A stretch of 64,000 nucleotides of DNA from Plenodomus lindquistii (taxonomy: Eukaryota; Ascomycota; Dothideomycetes; Pleosporales; Leptosphaeriaceae). The translations under genes were made by a program, and so were the position numbers. The DNA lies in the NCBI GenBank assembly GCA_025504975.1, contig JANUWI010000001.1:4898001-4962000 (forward strand). Direction: 5' to 3'. Positions 54,468 to 64,000 of this stretch are shown here, in pieces (the first letter of the stretch is position 1; the number at the start of each line of letters is the position of its first letter). The notes below the pieces were generated by a model. The model saw nothing but the letters and a program-made list of their open reading frames with translations, ran no database searches and was not told the origin of the DNA.

Positions 54468-54774
54468 TTCGAGTGTTGAGTAGGGGGGTGGGTCGGGGGT
54501 GGTAGTGTTTTTGTGGCGTTTGGTGTGGGGAGATGGTATGGTGAGGATGATGAGGGGTTGAATAAGTCATATGAGTCGCTTTGTGTTTGTCTACTTTGAG
54601 ACATTTTGAATCTGTTTGATTGAGATGGTTGAAGAGGGAGAGTCTTGTGTATTCCAGACTCGTCGCGCAAGTTCTTGTCCTGCTTGCTACAAGACGCTTC
54701 CGCAGACATGGTGCTTGGAATTTCATATTCGCAAAACGCTCGGGAAGCAAATCGCCTGAAACCCAGCACCGCCT

Positions 54775-54790
54775 CCTCAACCCTAGCCGT
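54775..54790. repeat. Target-site duplication, left copy
   Basis: CCTCAACCCTAGCCGT, identical to 55038-55053. The bases on either side of the two copies differ, so the duplication is exactly 16 bp. The tRNA-like head begins at the very next base. Confidence 0.8.
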
Positions 54791-55037
54791 AGCTGCTTGG
54801 TGTAGTGGTCGTATACCTAGCAAAAGCTCCCGTTGCCGCCACAACAGGAGCTTGTGAGTTCAAATCCAGTAGTAGCTAAAACTACTTTGTAGTAACCAGG
54901 CTCGCTTCGCAGCCATACTTTTAGTCAGTCTCACATAGAGGAGGTGAATGTACTACTTGTTTAGAATTCAGAGAGTTTTATATAACTACCCACAGACTAC
55001 AGTCCCTGAAGACGAAAATAAATGCCATCCATCCATC
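54791..55037 (+). mobile_element. tRNA-derived SINE-like element
   Basis: A 247-bp element flanked by a perfect 16-bp direct repeat. Its first base opens a 7-bp acceptor-like stem: AGCTGCT (54791-54797) pairs with AGTAGCT (54871-54877) with one G-U. A pol III box A (TGGTGTAGTGG, 54798-54808, matching TRGYNNARNGG) and a near-consensus box B (AGTTCAAATCC, 54857-54867, two G-to-A differences from GGTTCGAATCC) sit at normal spacing. A D-stem GTGT/ATAC is present, but the T-stem is degenerate, so this is not a functional tRNA. A unique body follows and the 3' end is a short ATCC repeat directly before the right duplicate. Head, body, simple tail and duplication together define a SINE. Mobilisation would need a LINE-type reverse transcriptase elsewhere in the genome. 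Confidence 0.7.
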
Positions 55038-55053
55038 CCTCAACCCTAGCCGT
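55038..55053. repeat. Target-site duplication, right copy
   Basis: Second copy of the 16-bp direct repeat, immediately after the ATCC tail of the element. Confidence 0.8.
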
Positions 55054-55266
55054 TCTCCTCATCTTCTCCCTATACTGCACATCTTCCGTCCTCTTAGCTT
55101 GCATTTTCGCTTCCTTCAGGGTCTTAAGAGCGTTTTGCTCGCGCTGATAGCTCGCCTCGATTACATTTTCATACTCAATATCCGAGGCCAGCCTTCTGAC
55201 TCGTTCAATAGGAAGGGGATGGTTATTTACAGTATCTAGACTTTCCAGTTTCACACCGTTTATCAC

Positions 55267-55696
55267 ACAGCATCATCATCATCACGCATCAACAACACCT
55301 CACCAGTCCATCACATCAGCAGTACTCTCTCCCATCACACTCACAACTTCACATTTACATCTCCAATCTCACAACAACAAAAAAAAACATGTATTTTCCG
55401 TTCTGAGAACAACCATGGCTCATGAAACCCACACCCACACCCCAGAAATTCCCATTCGCATTGTGTGGTGATAAGCTATGCACTCTCTACGTTATATCCC
55501 AGAAAGAAAAGCCCATGTGTAGTGAAGATAGTACCGTGCCCCTAAACTGCAAGGCACAGAGATAATGTTACAAAAAAAAGCACGTCCAGACCACTAAGCG
55601 GACACTCATTCCTTGTCGCCCGTTCGATTTTAGAGTGAAGTTGGTTGAACAAAGCAGAGTATTGCGATGCAATGCACTGCCTACTCGTTCCACTGC
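55267..55696. other. Intergenic, possible 5' exon of the split gene
   Basis: 430 bp between the split gene and the 3' end of PMT2. On the minus strand a short frame beginning MGESTADVMD at about 55340 with a GTGAGG donor may be the first exon of the interrupted gene. Nothing else was recognised. Confidence 0.3.
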
Positions 55697-58196
55697 TCAA
55701 TCAGTGATCCTCCAGCTATCAAACCACTTCAGGTGACTCCACTGGCTGCTCGGTCCCTCCATACCAAAGCTAATCGCCCTGAACAGCCAGTACAGTCCAA
55801 TCACAACCACATACAACGCACCAAAGATACCCCACTGCACCTGCTTGCTAAGCTTGCGTGTTGAAAAGTCGAGGCAGAAGCCCATGACAAGAATGGCGAA
55901 CCAGAGCGCGGGGTAGTAGTGATGGACGTAGGTGACACGGCCCATTGCCATGAAAGGTAGGTAGTGCAATACCCAACCGATGATGGGGTAGATGCCGGCG
56001 TAGTGGATTTGGTCGATATCAAACTGCTTGAGGTCGTTGTAGCCGCGTTGCCAGCGGATCGTGTAGAAGGCGACAATTAGGGCAAAGATGCCAAGACTGG
56101 CGGTGCTACCCCAGTAGATGGCAGGGTTGCCGAGGAGGAAGTATTTGACGACTGTGATGGTGTTAGTGAAAATTGCCAAAAAAACAGGAGTTGGGCAACG
56201 TACTATCGTCGTTCCAGCCACACATGCGGAGACCGACATGGAGAATAGGCCACTGCCAGAAAGCGGATGCAAGGTCATCTTGCTTGTCAGGATCGGGAAC
56301 GAGGGCGTTGTTCGATGTCATCATGGCGACGTTCAAGTGAATGAAATCCTGGAAGAAAGGAGACTTGTAGTCGCCTGGGTTGCCGGGAGGAACTATGCCT
56401 GTTAGTAATTGGGTTGCTTCGAGAGTGTGACAGAAACCTACGCTTCTCGTTGGTATGGCTCTCAATGTTCCAGTGAGTGTAGACATCGCGAGGGTTGTTG
56501 GACTTCACGCAGGTGGTCTCAATCTGCTTGAAACCCCACTGAGGCAGATTGACGTTGCCGGCGCGAAGATAGCATCCGAGATCCTTGTGCTTCAGACGGA
56601 AAGCAGTGGTAAGTGTCCTCAATCTGGAGTAGTCTCGCGAAGCAGCATCGCGAACAACTTCCACAACCCAGTGGTCCTTGGTGTCGCCAACGGTGGTGTT
56701 GCCATAGCAGGAAACCTCGTAATCGGCCTTGGTGACTGGAGCGGCGACTTGGTGCGAGTGAAGGTTGCGACCAGTCTGAGCGTGAATCAGACGGATGACG
56801 TCATTGTTCCCAGGGAAGCGAAGCTCCTCATCAGCCTGGTACTCGACCTCGTGGCGGTTGGGGTAGAAGAACCAGTCATTGTTGGCATCTTTGTGGTGGT
56901 AGCAAGTGATTTGCTGCTGTGTCGAACCCTCGGGGTACGTCTGCACGTGAGAGTGCAAGAGACCTCCTCCATATCCCATGTTCTTCAATGTAGCTCGGGA
57001 GCCGTATGCGATCTCCAGAGGACTGTCCTTTCCGACCTCGGTACCGCGCAAGTTGGCCTGGAAGAGAGAGCTCATCTGGGCATCTCCGGGGCCGCTATTC
57101 TCGAGGATCAAGAAGTGGAGGTAGAACGAGAAGACGTATACGACGAAGGGAATGAGGATGAGACCGAAGACGCGGAAAGCCACATGTGTGAATAATTCGA
57201 TCTCAGATTGTTAGCTGGGCTCGACAAATAGTTGAAAAGTTCCTCACCTTGGGCATCTTCAAATCGCCAAACTTGTTCCAGAGGTCCTCAATAGTGTAGA
57301 GACCGACTAGAGCAGTAACGAAAAAGCCAACCCATTTGACACTGCACACGCATCCAATGGAGACACCGGTCAACATTAGCCAAAGACCCCACTCAGGAGA
57401 GAATGGGTCCTTTTGCAGGCGATGAAACTTGGACCAGCAGAAAACGGTGGTGAAGGTGAAGCAGAGAAGCATGGAGTCGAGAAGGATGAAGCGGCTAATG
57501 GTGGTGTACGAGTTCTCGCATAGGACAGCCAATGTGACGAACCAGACAGTTGGTCTCCGGAAGTTGAGCTCCTTGGCAGTCAAGTAGGCCAGCGGGACGC
57601 AGACCGCCCCAAAGACAGAGTTGAAGAGACGCATAAAGGTGTAGTTGAGCTCCTCGGGGTATTTCTCCCCAGATTTGAACTCGAATGAACCATTGTATCC
57701 TGCGAGGTATCCTGAGAGACCGACGAGCATTTTTCCGAGCGGTGGGTGGACATCGAAGTAGAATTCGCGCTTGATGTAGTGGGATCCGAATTTGCCAAAA
57801 CTACGCAATGGTCAGATTGGTACCTATAGTGGCGTGAGGAGGCTCTGCTTACTGGGCCTCATCCCAGGTGACAATTGGCGAAAGACCAATCTTGTACATG
57901 CGTGTGAAGAAAGCAAGGGCAGTGAAGATCAGCGGCGCCAGTATGAACTCGTAGTCGTCGAGAAACGAGATGATGCTGAAGGGCTGTATCCTTGTTAGCT
58001 CTGCCCATCGCAAGATGAAGCCGCAGACTGGTTGGCAGTCTCATTGCAGAAGACAATGGCGATGTACCTTCTCTTTTGACTTCTCCTTCGCAGGAACTGC
58101 TGCTGCTACTGGCGCAGGCTCGGATGCGGCCACATTTCTCCTCCGCAGCTCCTCCGCCTGCGCCTCCGCGCCTGTTGCGCGCGCTGTCGTCGTCAT
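55697..58196 (-). CDS. PMT2: Dolichyl-phosphate-mannose protein O-mannosyltransferase, Pmt2 family
   Basis: ER membrane enzyme that transfers mannose from dolichol-phosphate to Ser/Thr of secretory proteins, normally as a Pmt1-Pmt2 heterodimer. Six exons: 58196-58068, 57983-57853, 57800-57248, 57201-56442, 56398-56204 and 56151-55697, total 740 aa. The catalytic DE pair is in TWDEAHFGKFG (Asp84, Glu85), followed by DVHPPLGKMLVGLSGYLAGY. The luminal MIR region runs from LKNMGYGGGLLHSHVQTYPE to the THWNIESH end. Multiple C-terminal helices follow (WPILHVGLRMCGWNDDIVKY, GRVTYVHHYYPALWFAILVM). Residues such as YNGSFEF and FQDFIHLNVAMMTSNNAL place it in the Pmt2 rather than Pmt1 or Pmt4 group. The GH17 and other secreted proteins of the window are potential substrates only in the general sense. 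Confidence 0.93.
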
Positions 58197-59082
58197 GACA
58201 GTGAACGGCTTCTGGTATTTCTGTTCGCCTTGAATGGACGACTGCACGGTATTGCAGACGATGAAAGGATTCGTGGCTCAAAGTCGAGAGGTGGTGACCG
58301 TTGGGTGGTGGTGGTGGTGTTACGGGGCTTGCGCAACCCAAGTAAACAACCTGTTGGAAAGAAGAAAGATTAAAAGCGGCGTGGAGCCTAGAAAAGAACC
58401 TCGAAAGGAAGTAAGAGCATGAAGCTGCTCGAGAAGGGAGAACAAGAGGGAACAGTGCCGTGCCCCTTGCGATGCAGTATCGAGGAGAGGAGGTGGTGGG
58501 CTGTACCGAAATAGATTGTAGTACGAGCAGCTGGAAGCTAGCTTAGACCCGCCGCGTGTGCAAGGGGAGGAAGCGACACCTGTTGCGATGTCACATGACA
58601 GGCCTTGAAATGCGTTCAGCTCGCCCGCCAGAAACACGTCCACTCGTTGATGGCGTCTTCAAGCCGCAGCACCGATTTCTCACTGTGGATTGTGTACAGT
58701 GCTCGAAATAATGGGTTTGTAGTACTAGTGTCCCAAACAGGAAGGATGCCCCTGTCATCGGCCCGGTCAATTTGCTCTGTAGTGAACATGGGAAAGAGTA
58801 ATGTGTAGCAAGTATGTTCCATTCACTCTCTCACGCACAAATGCTGCACATGTATATCTTCGCTCAAAAACTGAAGGTTTTTTTCCCAATATACCAAGAA
58901 TCTAAAATAATTGCTCCTTGCAATGCTTACGCGCGCCCCCATCAATTCAAAAAGTCTACAATACGAGCCGAGCCGTCTCCGCTCATGGATATCGAAACAT
59001 GCCGCTGCCAATGCCAACGAAGGCTAGACGATGCCCAAATATCTCAAAATGCTCTGCATAAATGCTATTCGCTCTGCGGACC
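58197..59082. other. Intergenic, no gene seen
   Basis: 886 bp: upstream region of PMT2 and 3' flank of the sugar transporter. Open frames on both strands have no family resemblance. Confidence 0.5.
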
Positions 59083-61324
59083 CTAATCATCGTCTTGCCC
59101 AATCTGCTTGTATTTCCCACTTGTGCTGTCGCCCTCGCCATTTCCTTTACCTCTCTTGACCATGTTGCTAATCCAGCCGCCAAGTCCTTCGCCGTTGCCA
59201 GACTGGGCTTTGGTCATGTCCTTGCCGCTTTCCATATCCGGAGGCTCAATGGCCAAGGACGGAATGGCGTCTTCTGCGGCACGACGGTTGCCTTGAATGT
59301 CGAGCGAAGGAACGGGAGATCCACGGCCGCCACTGAAGAGTGACTCTGCTTCGGCCAGAGTCTGCGGGGTGGCCACGACAGTAGTGGCGTCGCCAAAGAG
59401 CGAGTTCATATCTTCCAAACGGATGTTCGCCGTTTCAGGGTAGATGAAGTAAACTACCGATATGTCAGTGCTTGCTTTCAAAGTCTCCCCATCAGTGCTT
59501 GCTTACCGATAACGAAACTGGCAGCGCAGAAAAATGCATGAATCAAGTACAAGCGCCACTGGATATGCTCCTGCAGAATCGGTGTCATCTCTCCTACCAA
59601 CCAGTTGAAAGCCCAGTTGGTAGCCGTACTAAGACTAGCGCCCTTGGCTCGGATGCTGAGAGGCAGAATCTCTGGTGGATATAGCCATGGAATAGGACCC
59701 CACGAGTATCCAAATGCCGCATTGTAGATCATGACGAAAATCACGACCATATTTGGTGTCCAGCTGGCTTGCAGGAAGATGAAGTAGGATATGGCGGAGA
59801 GGGAAACAACCATCATCAAGGCTCCAGACATGAGGATCTTTCGACGACCCAGGGTGTCCACAATGTACCAGGGTGGAATGGTGGACAGAAGGTAGGTGAT
59901 GGCGTTGATGCCCGTCATGAGAATGGCTTGACGACCGTACCATCCAGCCTCCTCAAACACGAGCGGCGCGTAGTAGGAGATGACGTTGATACCGTTGAGT
60001 TGCGCAAGGGCTTGGGCGGACATGGCAATGAAGACGCGCTTGTAGTAGCGCTTGAACATGTCGGTGTAGGATCGTTCACCTTCCTGTCGTTGAAGCAGCA
60101 CATTCATCTTGATCTCTCTGTATTCATCGCGAGCTTTGGGATTATGGATGTCTCCCTTGCCGTACAGGTTGGCAATGACTACAATTCCCTCCTCATCGTG
60201 ATCGTTGTCTAGGAGCCATCTATCAAAGTTAGCATGTTCCGGTATCTCGGCGCGAGTACTAACCTTGGAGACTCGCAGATGAGCAAGCTGCCACCAGCGA
60301 GGAGAAGGCCCATGATACATTGCATGGCCAGTGGACCTCTCCACGACCAGTGACCCTTGATGTAGCTGCAGAAATAGTCCACCCAGACACTGACGGCGTA
60401 TCCAGTAATGTTGCCTGTGAATTCGATGCAACCCATCCGTCCTCGGTTGTGGGGCGGCGATATTTCGGACTGATAGACGGGCACGATAGTCGAGAGAGTT
60501 CCGACACCGAGACCAGCGATGACTCTGCCCAAGAGCATCATGTATAGACCGTTTGCGAAAGTCTGCAGAGCTCCACCGACGACGAAGATGAGGGATCCGT
60601 AGAGAATAGTCTTGCGTCTGCCCAGAACATCACCGATGCGTCCTACCATGAGCGAAGACACAAAGGCACCGATTTCGAGAATGGCCACCATGGAGCCAAG
60701 CTCGACAGCGGTCGGCTGGTTGAAGTAGTCTTTGAAGTAAGGTCCGGTGATGATTCCAGACATGACTCCCTGGTCGTAGCCAAACAGGAAAACACCCAGT
60801 GATACAAAGATGCTGGTAAAGTATACCAGCTTCTTCCCGTGCAGCCCGTGGATGCGGGAGGGGCCATCGTTGGGGGCCATGATGGCTGCGAGGATTCGTG
60901 CAGCTTTAGAGATGGTACGGGGCCCTGGGTCGGGGATCTCAATGTCCTCCTTGCGGATGGATCTGGACGACTTTTCGTGGAGGTCCTGCTGGGACTGGAA
61001 GCGAGCTCGCTTTGGGGCGCGGCGGCGGCCGGAGGGCTGGCCTTGGTCGAGAGAGTCGCGCAGGCGGATGCGGAGGGGGTCTTCTCGGTCAGCGAGCTGG
61101 TCGACAAGATCGCCCGTGTCGCTCCAGAGCGAGAGGTCGTCGTCAGAGTCGGGCGTGTCGAAAGAGGACCGCGCGCTCTCCTTATCGTGGTCGTTGAGCA
61201 GATAAGCCTGATCGGGGTCGCGGTCTCTGGGACTGGGACGGGCAGCCGACGATAGGGTGTGCAGCGGAATGTTAGCAGGCCGCCGGTCGCTGTGTGGAAG
61301 GGAAGGAATCTTGACGGTGACCGG
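59083..61324 (-). CDS. MFS sugar transporter (5' exon uncertain)
   Basis: Twelve-helix sugar/proton symporter or facilitator of the major facilitator superfamily. Exons 61324-60264, 60219-59507 and 59453-59083 carry the conserved protein. Motifs in order: GVFLFGYDQGVMSGIITGPY, GRIGDVLGRRKT, VPVYQSEISPPHNRGRM, AQLNGINVISYYAPLVFEEA, the helix-10 region SWGPIPWLYPPEILPLSIRA, and PETANIRLEDMN. The N-terminal cytosolic arm (over 100 residues, with SDTGDLVDQLADREDPLRIR) and the Gly/Ser-rich C-terminal tail are long, as in a common Pezizomycotina subgroup. No ATG opens this frame before the coding-looking arm. A candidate first exon starts at 61697 (MAHNRPLLRDSDSPEQ) with a GTGAGC donor at 61544 joining the CAG before 61324, but the 220-nt intron is long. 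The substrate cannot be read from sequence. Confidence 0.82.
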
Positions 61325-63419
61325 CTGTCTGGGAGCAGCCCGACTCCACAATCGTGAATGTAGGAACGGACGAGGTGCAGCTGGTGCACGTCACAGGCCC
61401 AGGACTAGTGGCCGACAGGTTAGAATGCGTGAGTAAGCGAGGTGCGGGAGCGGTCAGGCTCGTCACATTTGGCTACGCTGAGGAACGACTTCGGGCACGA
61501 TTGTGCTTCGTGATCAGGACAGCCTGCAGATGGGGGCAGCTCACGAGTTGGTTGGTCCCTGGCCGGCTGAGCTTGGCGCCCTGTTCCCTGAGTCGGCCCA
61601 CGCAAGCCCGGGAGGCGGTCGCAAACAGCGGCTCGCTGCTCGCTGCTCGCTGCTCAGGGCTGTCGGAGTCTCGGAGGAGCGGCCTGTTATGCGCCATGAT
61701 GCGCCGTTGCAGCGACGTTATCTGCCTCTAATCTGCATTGGATGCGTAGCTTGTCAGGGTCGCCATTTCTCGCCATCTCTCGCTACCAACTTTCGACCAT
61801 GTCCTACAATACATACACATCTACCGATTCACGGGAATCGCAAAAGCAAGTTTGACGCCAGTCTCTGGTCGATGCGTGGTGTGGTAAATGGCGATATGTA
61901 TGTATTGTAGGGGTATGCTCTGGGACACCTGGTGCTGGTCTTCGGGGCATCATCACGCGACGAATAGCTCCACAGTGATATTCACATGCGCACGCCCCAA
62001 GACACGATCTACATGCACGCGTGGCAGAGATCGTGAGGGCCATTATGCAAGAGTATCTTGACTTTGATCCAACAGATGCGTCAATGAGACCTTGTGCAGT
62101 AGAACATGACTTGGTTGCATAGAGAATGGTCGTGAGAGGTCGCCTTTTGTTTTGTACGAGGTCTGCTTGCACGTGGTGCCCCGCCACGCCAATTCAGAAC
62201 AGCTCATGTGGGAAATCGAGGAGCTACAACATCGACCTGTACATGCAATAGAATAATTCGGTCATCTGAGCGAAAAGTGGACAGGATGATTTTATTCCAA
62301 CGTCTTCCTAGAAATGTCCACGTTTATAACACGTCTCTTTTCCACCGCATTCCAGCATGTCGCTTAACTTGTTCACGGTGGAACGTGGAAACAGCGGTGT
62401 CGCGAGTTGGCCTTGCCTTACCCCAGAAATGGGCAATGTGGACATGGCCCCATTCTTATGACGGTTTAGTGGGTTCAACAACTGTGGTCCACGATACAGC
62501 AGATGATTGTTGGGAAGTATTGACTGCGAGAAGAACTCGAGGGGAGCATATTGATTGCTGACGACACAGAACACGTCTGCTGGCACAGGTGGCTGTGAAG
62601 CTATTGAAATGCAGCGTTACGGCGAGACGGAGCCAGTTTAAATGTTGAAACACTGCTGTGGTACCGCCTCAATGGCTGAGCAACCGAGATGGCAAAGTCA
62701 GGCCGCGGTGGTCGGCCACAACTCTACAAAATAGAATAGCATGCTGATGTACATTGTAAAGATGAGGATATCCCGGCATGACTGTCCTCTTTGTCAGCGT
62801 TGCTATGCCAGAGTCTAGAGACCCAGTGTGGCTGTTGGCGACTTGAACGAGTCGCGCGCGTGGCTTGTTTTGCGGCTGCATCTGCGGGCGGCTGTTCTGA
62901 ACTGGAGTTAGCGCGTCCTCCCAAGCGGTCGTGATTGGCCCCCGTGAGATTAACCTGTTTATTCGTTGATGCGACTGATGAAGCCTGAGCGAAGCTGGTT
63001 TCTGCCTCTTTGACGTTTGCACCACCATCACGACTTTTGCCAGTCAATCCAAAGCAGCTTCAGACGCAGCTCATCGCCTTCGCCTACTGTTCGCTTATAA
63101 GAATCTGACGGGGTGGTGACGCTGCGCCTCGGTAACTTGATCTGCAAGATCCTTGGTGGTAACCAAGCTTGGACCGGTTTCCTGCCTTGAAACAATCGAC
63201 TGCCCCAGCCACGCACCCACGCATCCACGCCAACCTTGCAGTGCAAGCATCGCATCATCTCTCGCTGCTCCCTTTCACGCCCATTACCTATCACGGCTGC
63301 GCCAATCCCTCCTCCTCCCAGGCACTGCACACCCAAAACGACCCCTCTCGCTCTCTCGCACTGCATCCGCATCCCAATCCACACGCGAGGCTGAGGAGCT
63401 CCACTCGCTGCAGCCAGCC
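61325..63419. other. Divergent intergenic region, sugar transporter / Chs7-family gene
   Basis: 2.1 kb. It may include the transporter's first exon (about 61697-61545, minus). From 63180 to 63419 the plus strand is C-rich and CT-rich, like a fungal 5' leader. Other open frames have no family resemblance. Confidence 0.4.
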
Positions 63420-64000
63420 ATGTCGCGATACGGCAAATTCGACGACTTTTGTCGCGACACAGGCAACATTGGGTCCACCCTCCCAGGTACGAACATGACC
63501 CGTGACCTGTCCCCATTCTGCCTTGAGTAATCACTGACTGTGCGGTTAGTTTGCAATGTAAGTCGCCAACGCACCACTACCCCCTGGCCAAGTCCGCGCT
63601 CACAATCACGACGCTAACCGCCTTGCTTCTGACAGCTCTTCAACCAAGCAACAACAAAACGAGGCACGGGATGGGGCGGCTGCGATCTTGAAGGTTTCTC
63701 CGTCGGCGGTGGAGACAGACTACGGAATTTGGGTATGTTGCGTCGCGCATATCAAGAAGATGTCGTACTGACACAGCTGTAGGGTCAATCATCGTATGCG
63801 GCATCGCCATCATTTCAACATTTTTCCTGTTATGGCGAACGCAACGGAAGAAGGCTGCTGTAGGAAGAAGGTATGCGACGCCGAGTGTACCGTACATGCT
63901 TGTTGCTGACAATGAAACAGGGAAATGCAATTATTTCTCCTCGGCTACATCATCATCTCCATATGTGAAATATTCACTATTGGTGGCTTTCCCCTCAATG
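63420..64000 (+). CDS. Chs7-family membrane protein (chitin synthase export chaperone-like), partial
   Basis: Only the N-terminal part lies in the window. Exons: 63420-63486, 63549-63556 (8 nt), 63636-63732, 63783-63870 and 63921 to the window end. The joined start is MSRYGKFDDFCRDTGNIGST, then LPVCNLFNQATTKRGTGWGG, a first helix GSIIVCGIAIISTFFLLW, the basic KKAAVGRREM loop and a second helix FLLGYIIISICEIFTIGG. The plan (F-D-x-C-R, LP-x-CN, first helix, AVGR-x-E, second helix) matches Chs7, the ER chaperone for chitin synthase export, though this may be a diverged paralogue. An 8-nt exon is needed to join LP to CNLF. The remaining helices lie beyond the window. Confidence 0.65.

Larger units (their letters stand above)
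54464..55266 (-). pseudogene. Gene split by a SINE-like insertion
   Basis: Two open frames on the minus strand, 55266-55038 and 54790-54464, both contain TARVE encoded by the same 16-bp duplicated sequence and lie in the same reading frame. Conceptually removing 263 bp (element plus one duplicate) leaves an uninterrupted frame of about 180 codons. The upstream half is helical and charged (ERVRRLASDIEYENVIEASY, QREQNALKTLKEAKMQAKR); it lacks an ATG, but an upstream exon starting MGESTADVMD with a GTGAGG donor and an AAG acceptor could supply one. With the element present, the upstream frame ends 13 codons into it (ending GIYFRLQGL). I do not recognise the family. The gene is either inactivated or now has a shortened product. 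Confidence 0.45.

Noticed and set aside
54791..54878. Functional tRNA gene
   Set aside because: Acceptor stem and box A are good, but the T-stem does not pair, no normal anticodon arm with U33 can be folded, and direct repeats show that it is the head of a retroelement.

Overview
The window is nuclear DNA of a filamentous ascomycete (Pezizomycotina, most likely Dothideomycetes). Genes are dense and alternate on both strands. Most carry short introns of about 45-70 nt with GTANGT-type donors, CTAAC/CTGAC branch points and AG acceptors. Several families are fungal hallmarks: 2EXR, Zn2Cys6, Cdc50/Lem3, Pmt2, Chs7, GH17, But2 and Sld7. I rebuilt exons by eye from frame continuity, splice signals and family similarity; every multi-exon model below adds up to a whole number of codons.

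Left part (0-20.6 kb), mainly housekeeping: cytosolic carnitine acetyltransferase (-), Rad57 (+), a 2EXR protein (+), an HD-domain hydrolase (-), Pex16 (+), proteasome lid subunit Rpn8 (+), the SWIM-domain recombination factor Sws1 (-), a 2.9-kb gene-poor stretch, a SWIRM-domain protein (+), the flippase subunit Cdc50/Lem3 (+) and a secreted M43 metalloprotease (+).

Middle (20.6-41 kb): a low-complexity intergenic region, a cell-wall GH17 glucanase that appears to run through two introns into a But2 domain (-), proteasome alpha-5 Pup2 (+), a three-exon QCR10 gene too short for ordinary ORF calling (-), a conserved protein of unknown function (-), an F-box protein (+), a BTB-like protein (+), and then a tyrosine-catabolism group: 4-hydroxyphenylpyruvate dioxygenase (-) divergent from a TTC36-like TPR protein (+), followed by a Zn2Cys6 regulator (-).

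Right part (41-64 kb): a ZIP zinc importer (-) divergent from a Mn-type cation diffusion facilitator (+), uncharacterised genes, a DUF4267 membrane protein (+), Sld7 with a GC-AG intron (+), two related small membrane proteins (-), a tRNA-derived SINE-like element (about 54791-55037) with a perfect 16-bp target-site duplication splitting an open reading frame, Pmt2 (-), an MFS sugar transporter (-) and the first exons of a Chs7-family protein (+) cut off by the window end.

The most notable items are the SINE-like insertion with its broken host gene, the HPPD/TTC36-like/Zn2Cys6 group, the putative GH17-But2 fusion, and unusual gene structures (ATG-only coding exon in PUP2, 8-nt exon in the Chs7-family gene, GC-AG intron in SLD7). 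I see no secondary-metabolite cluster, CRISPR array, rRNA gene or intact autonomous transposon.
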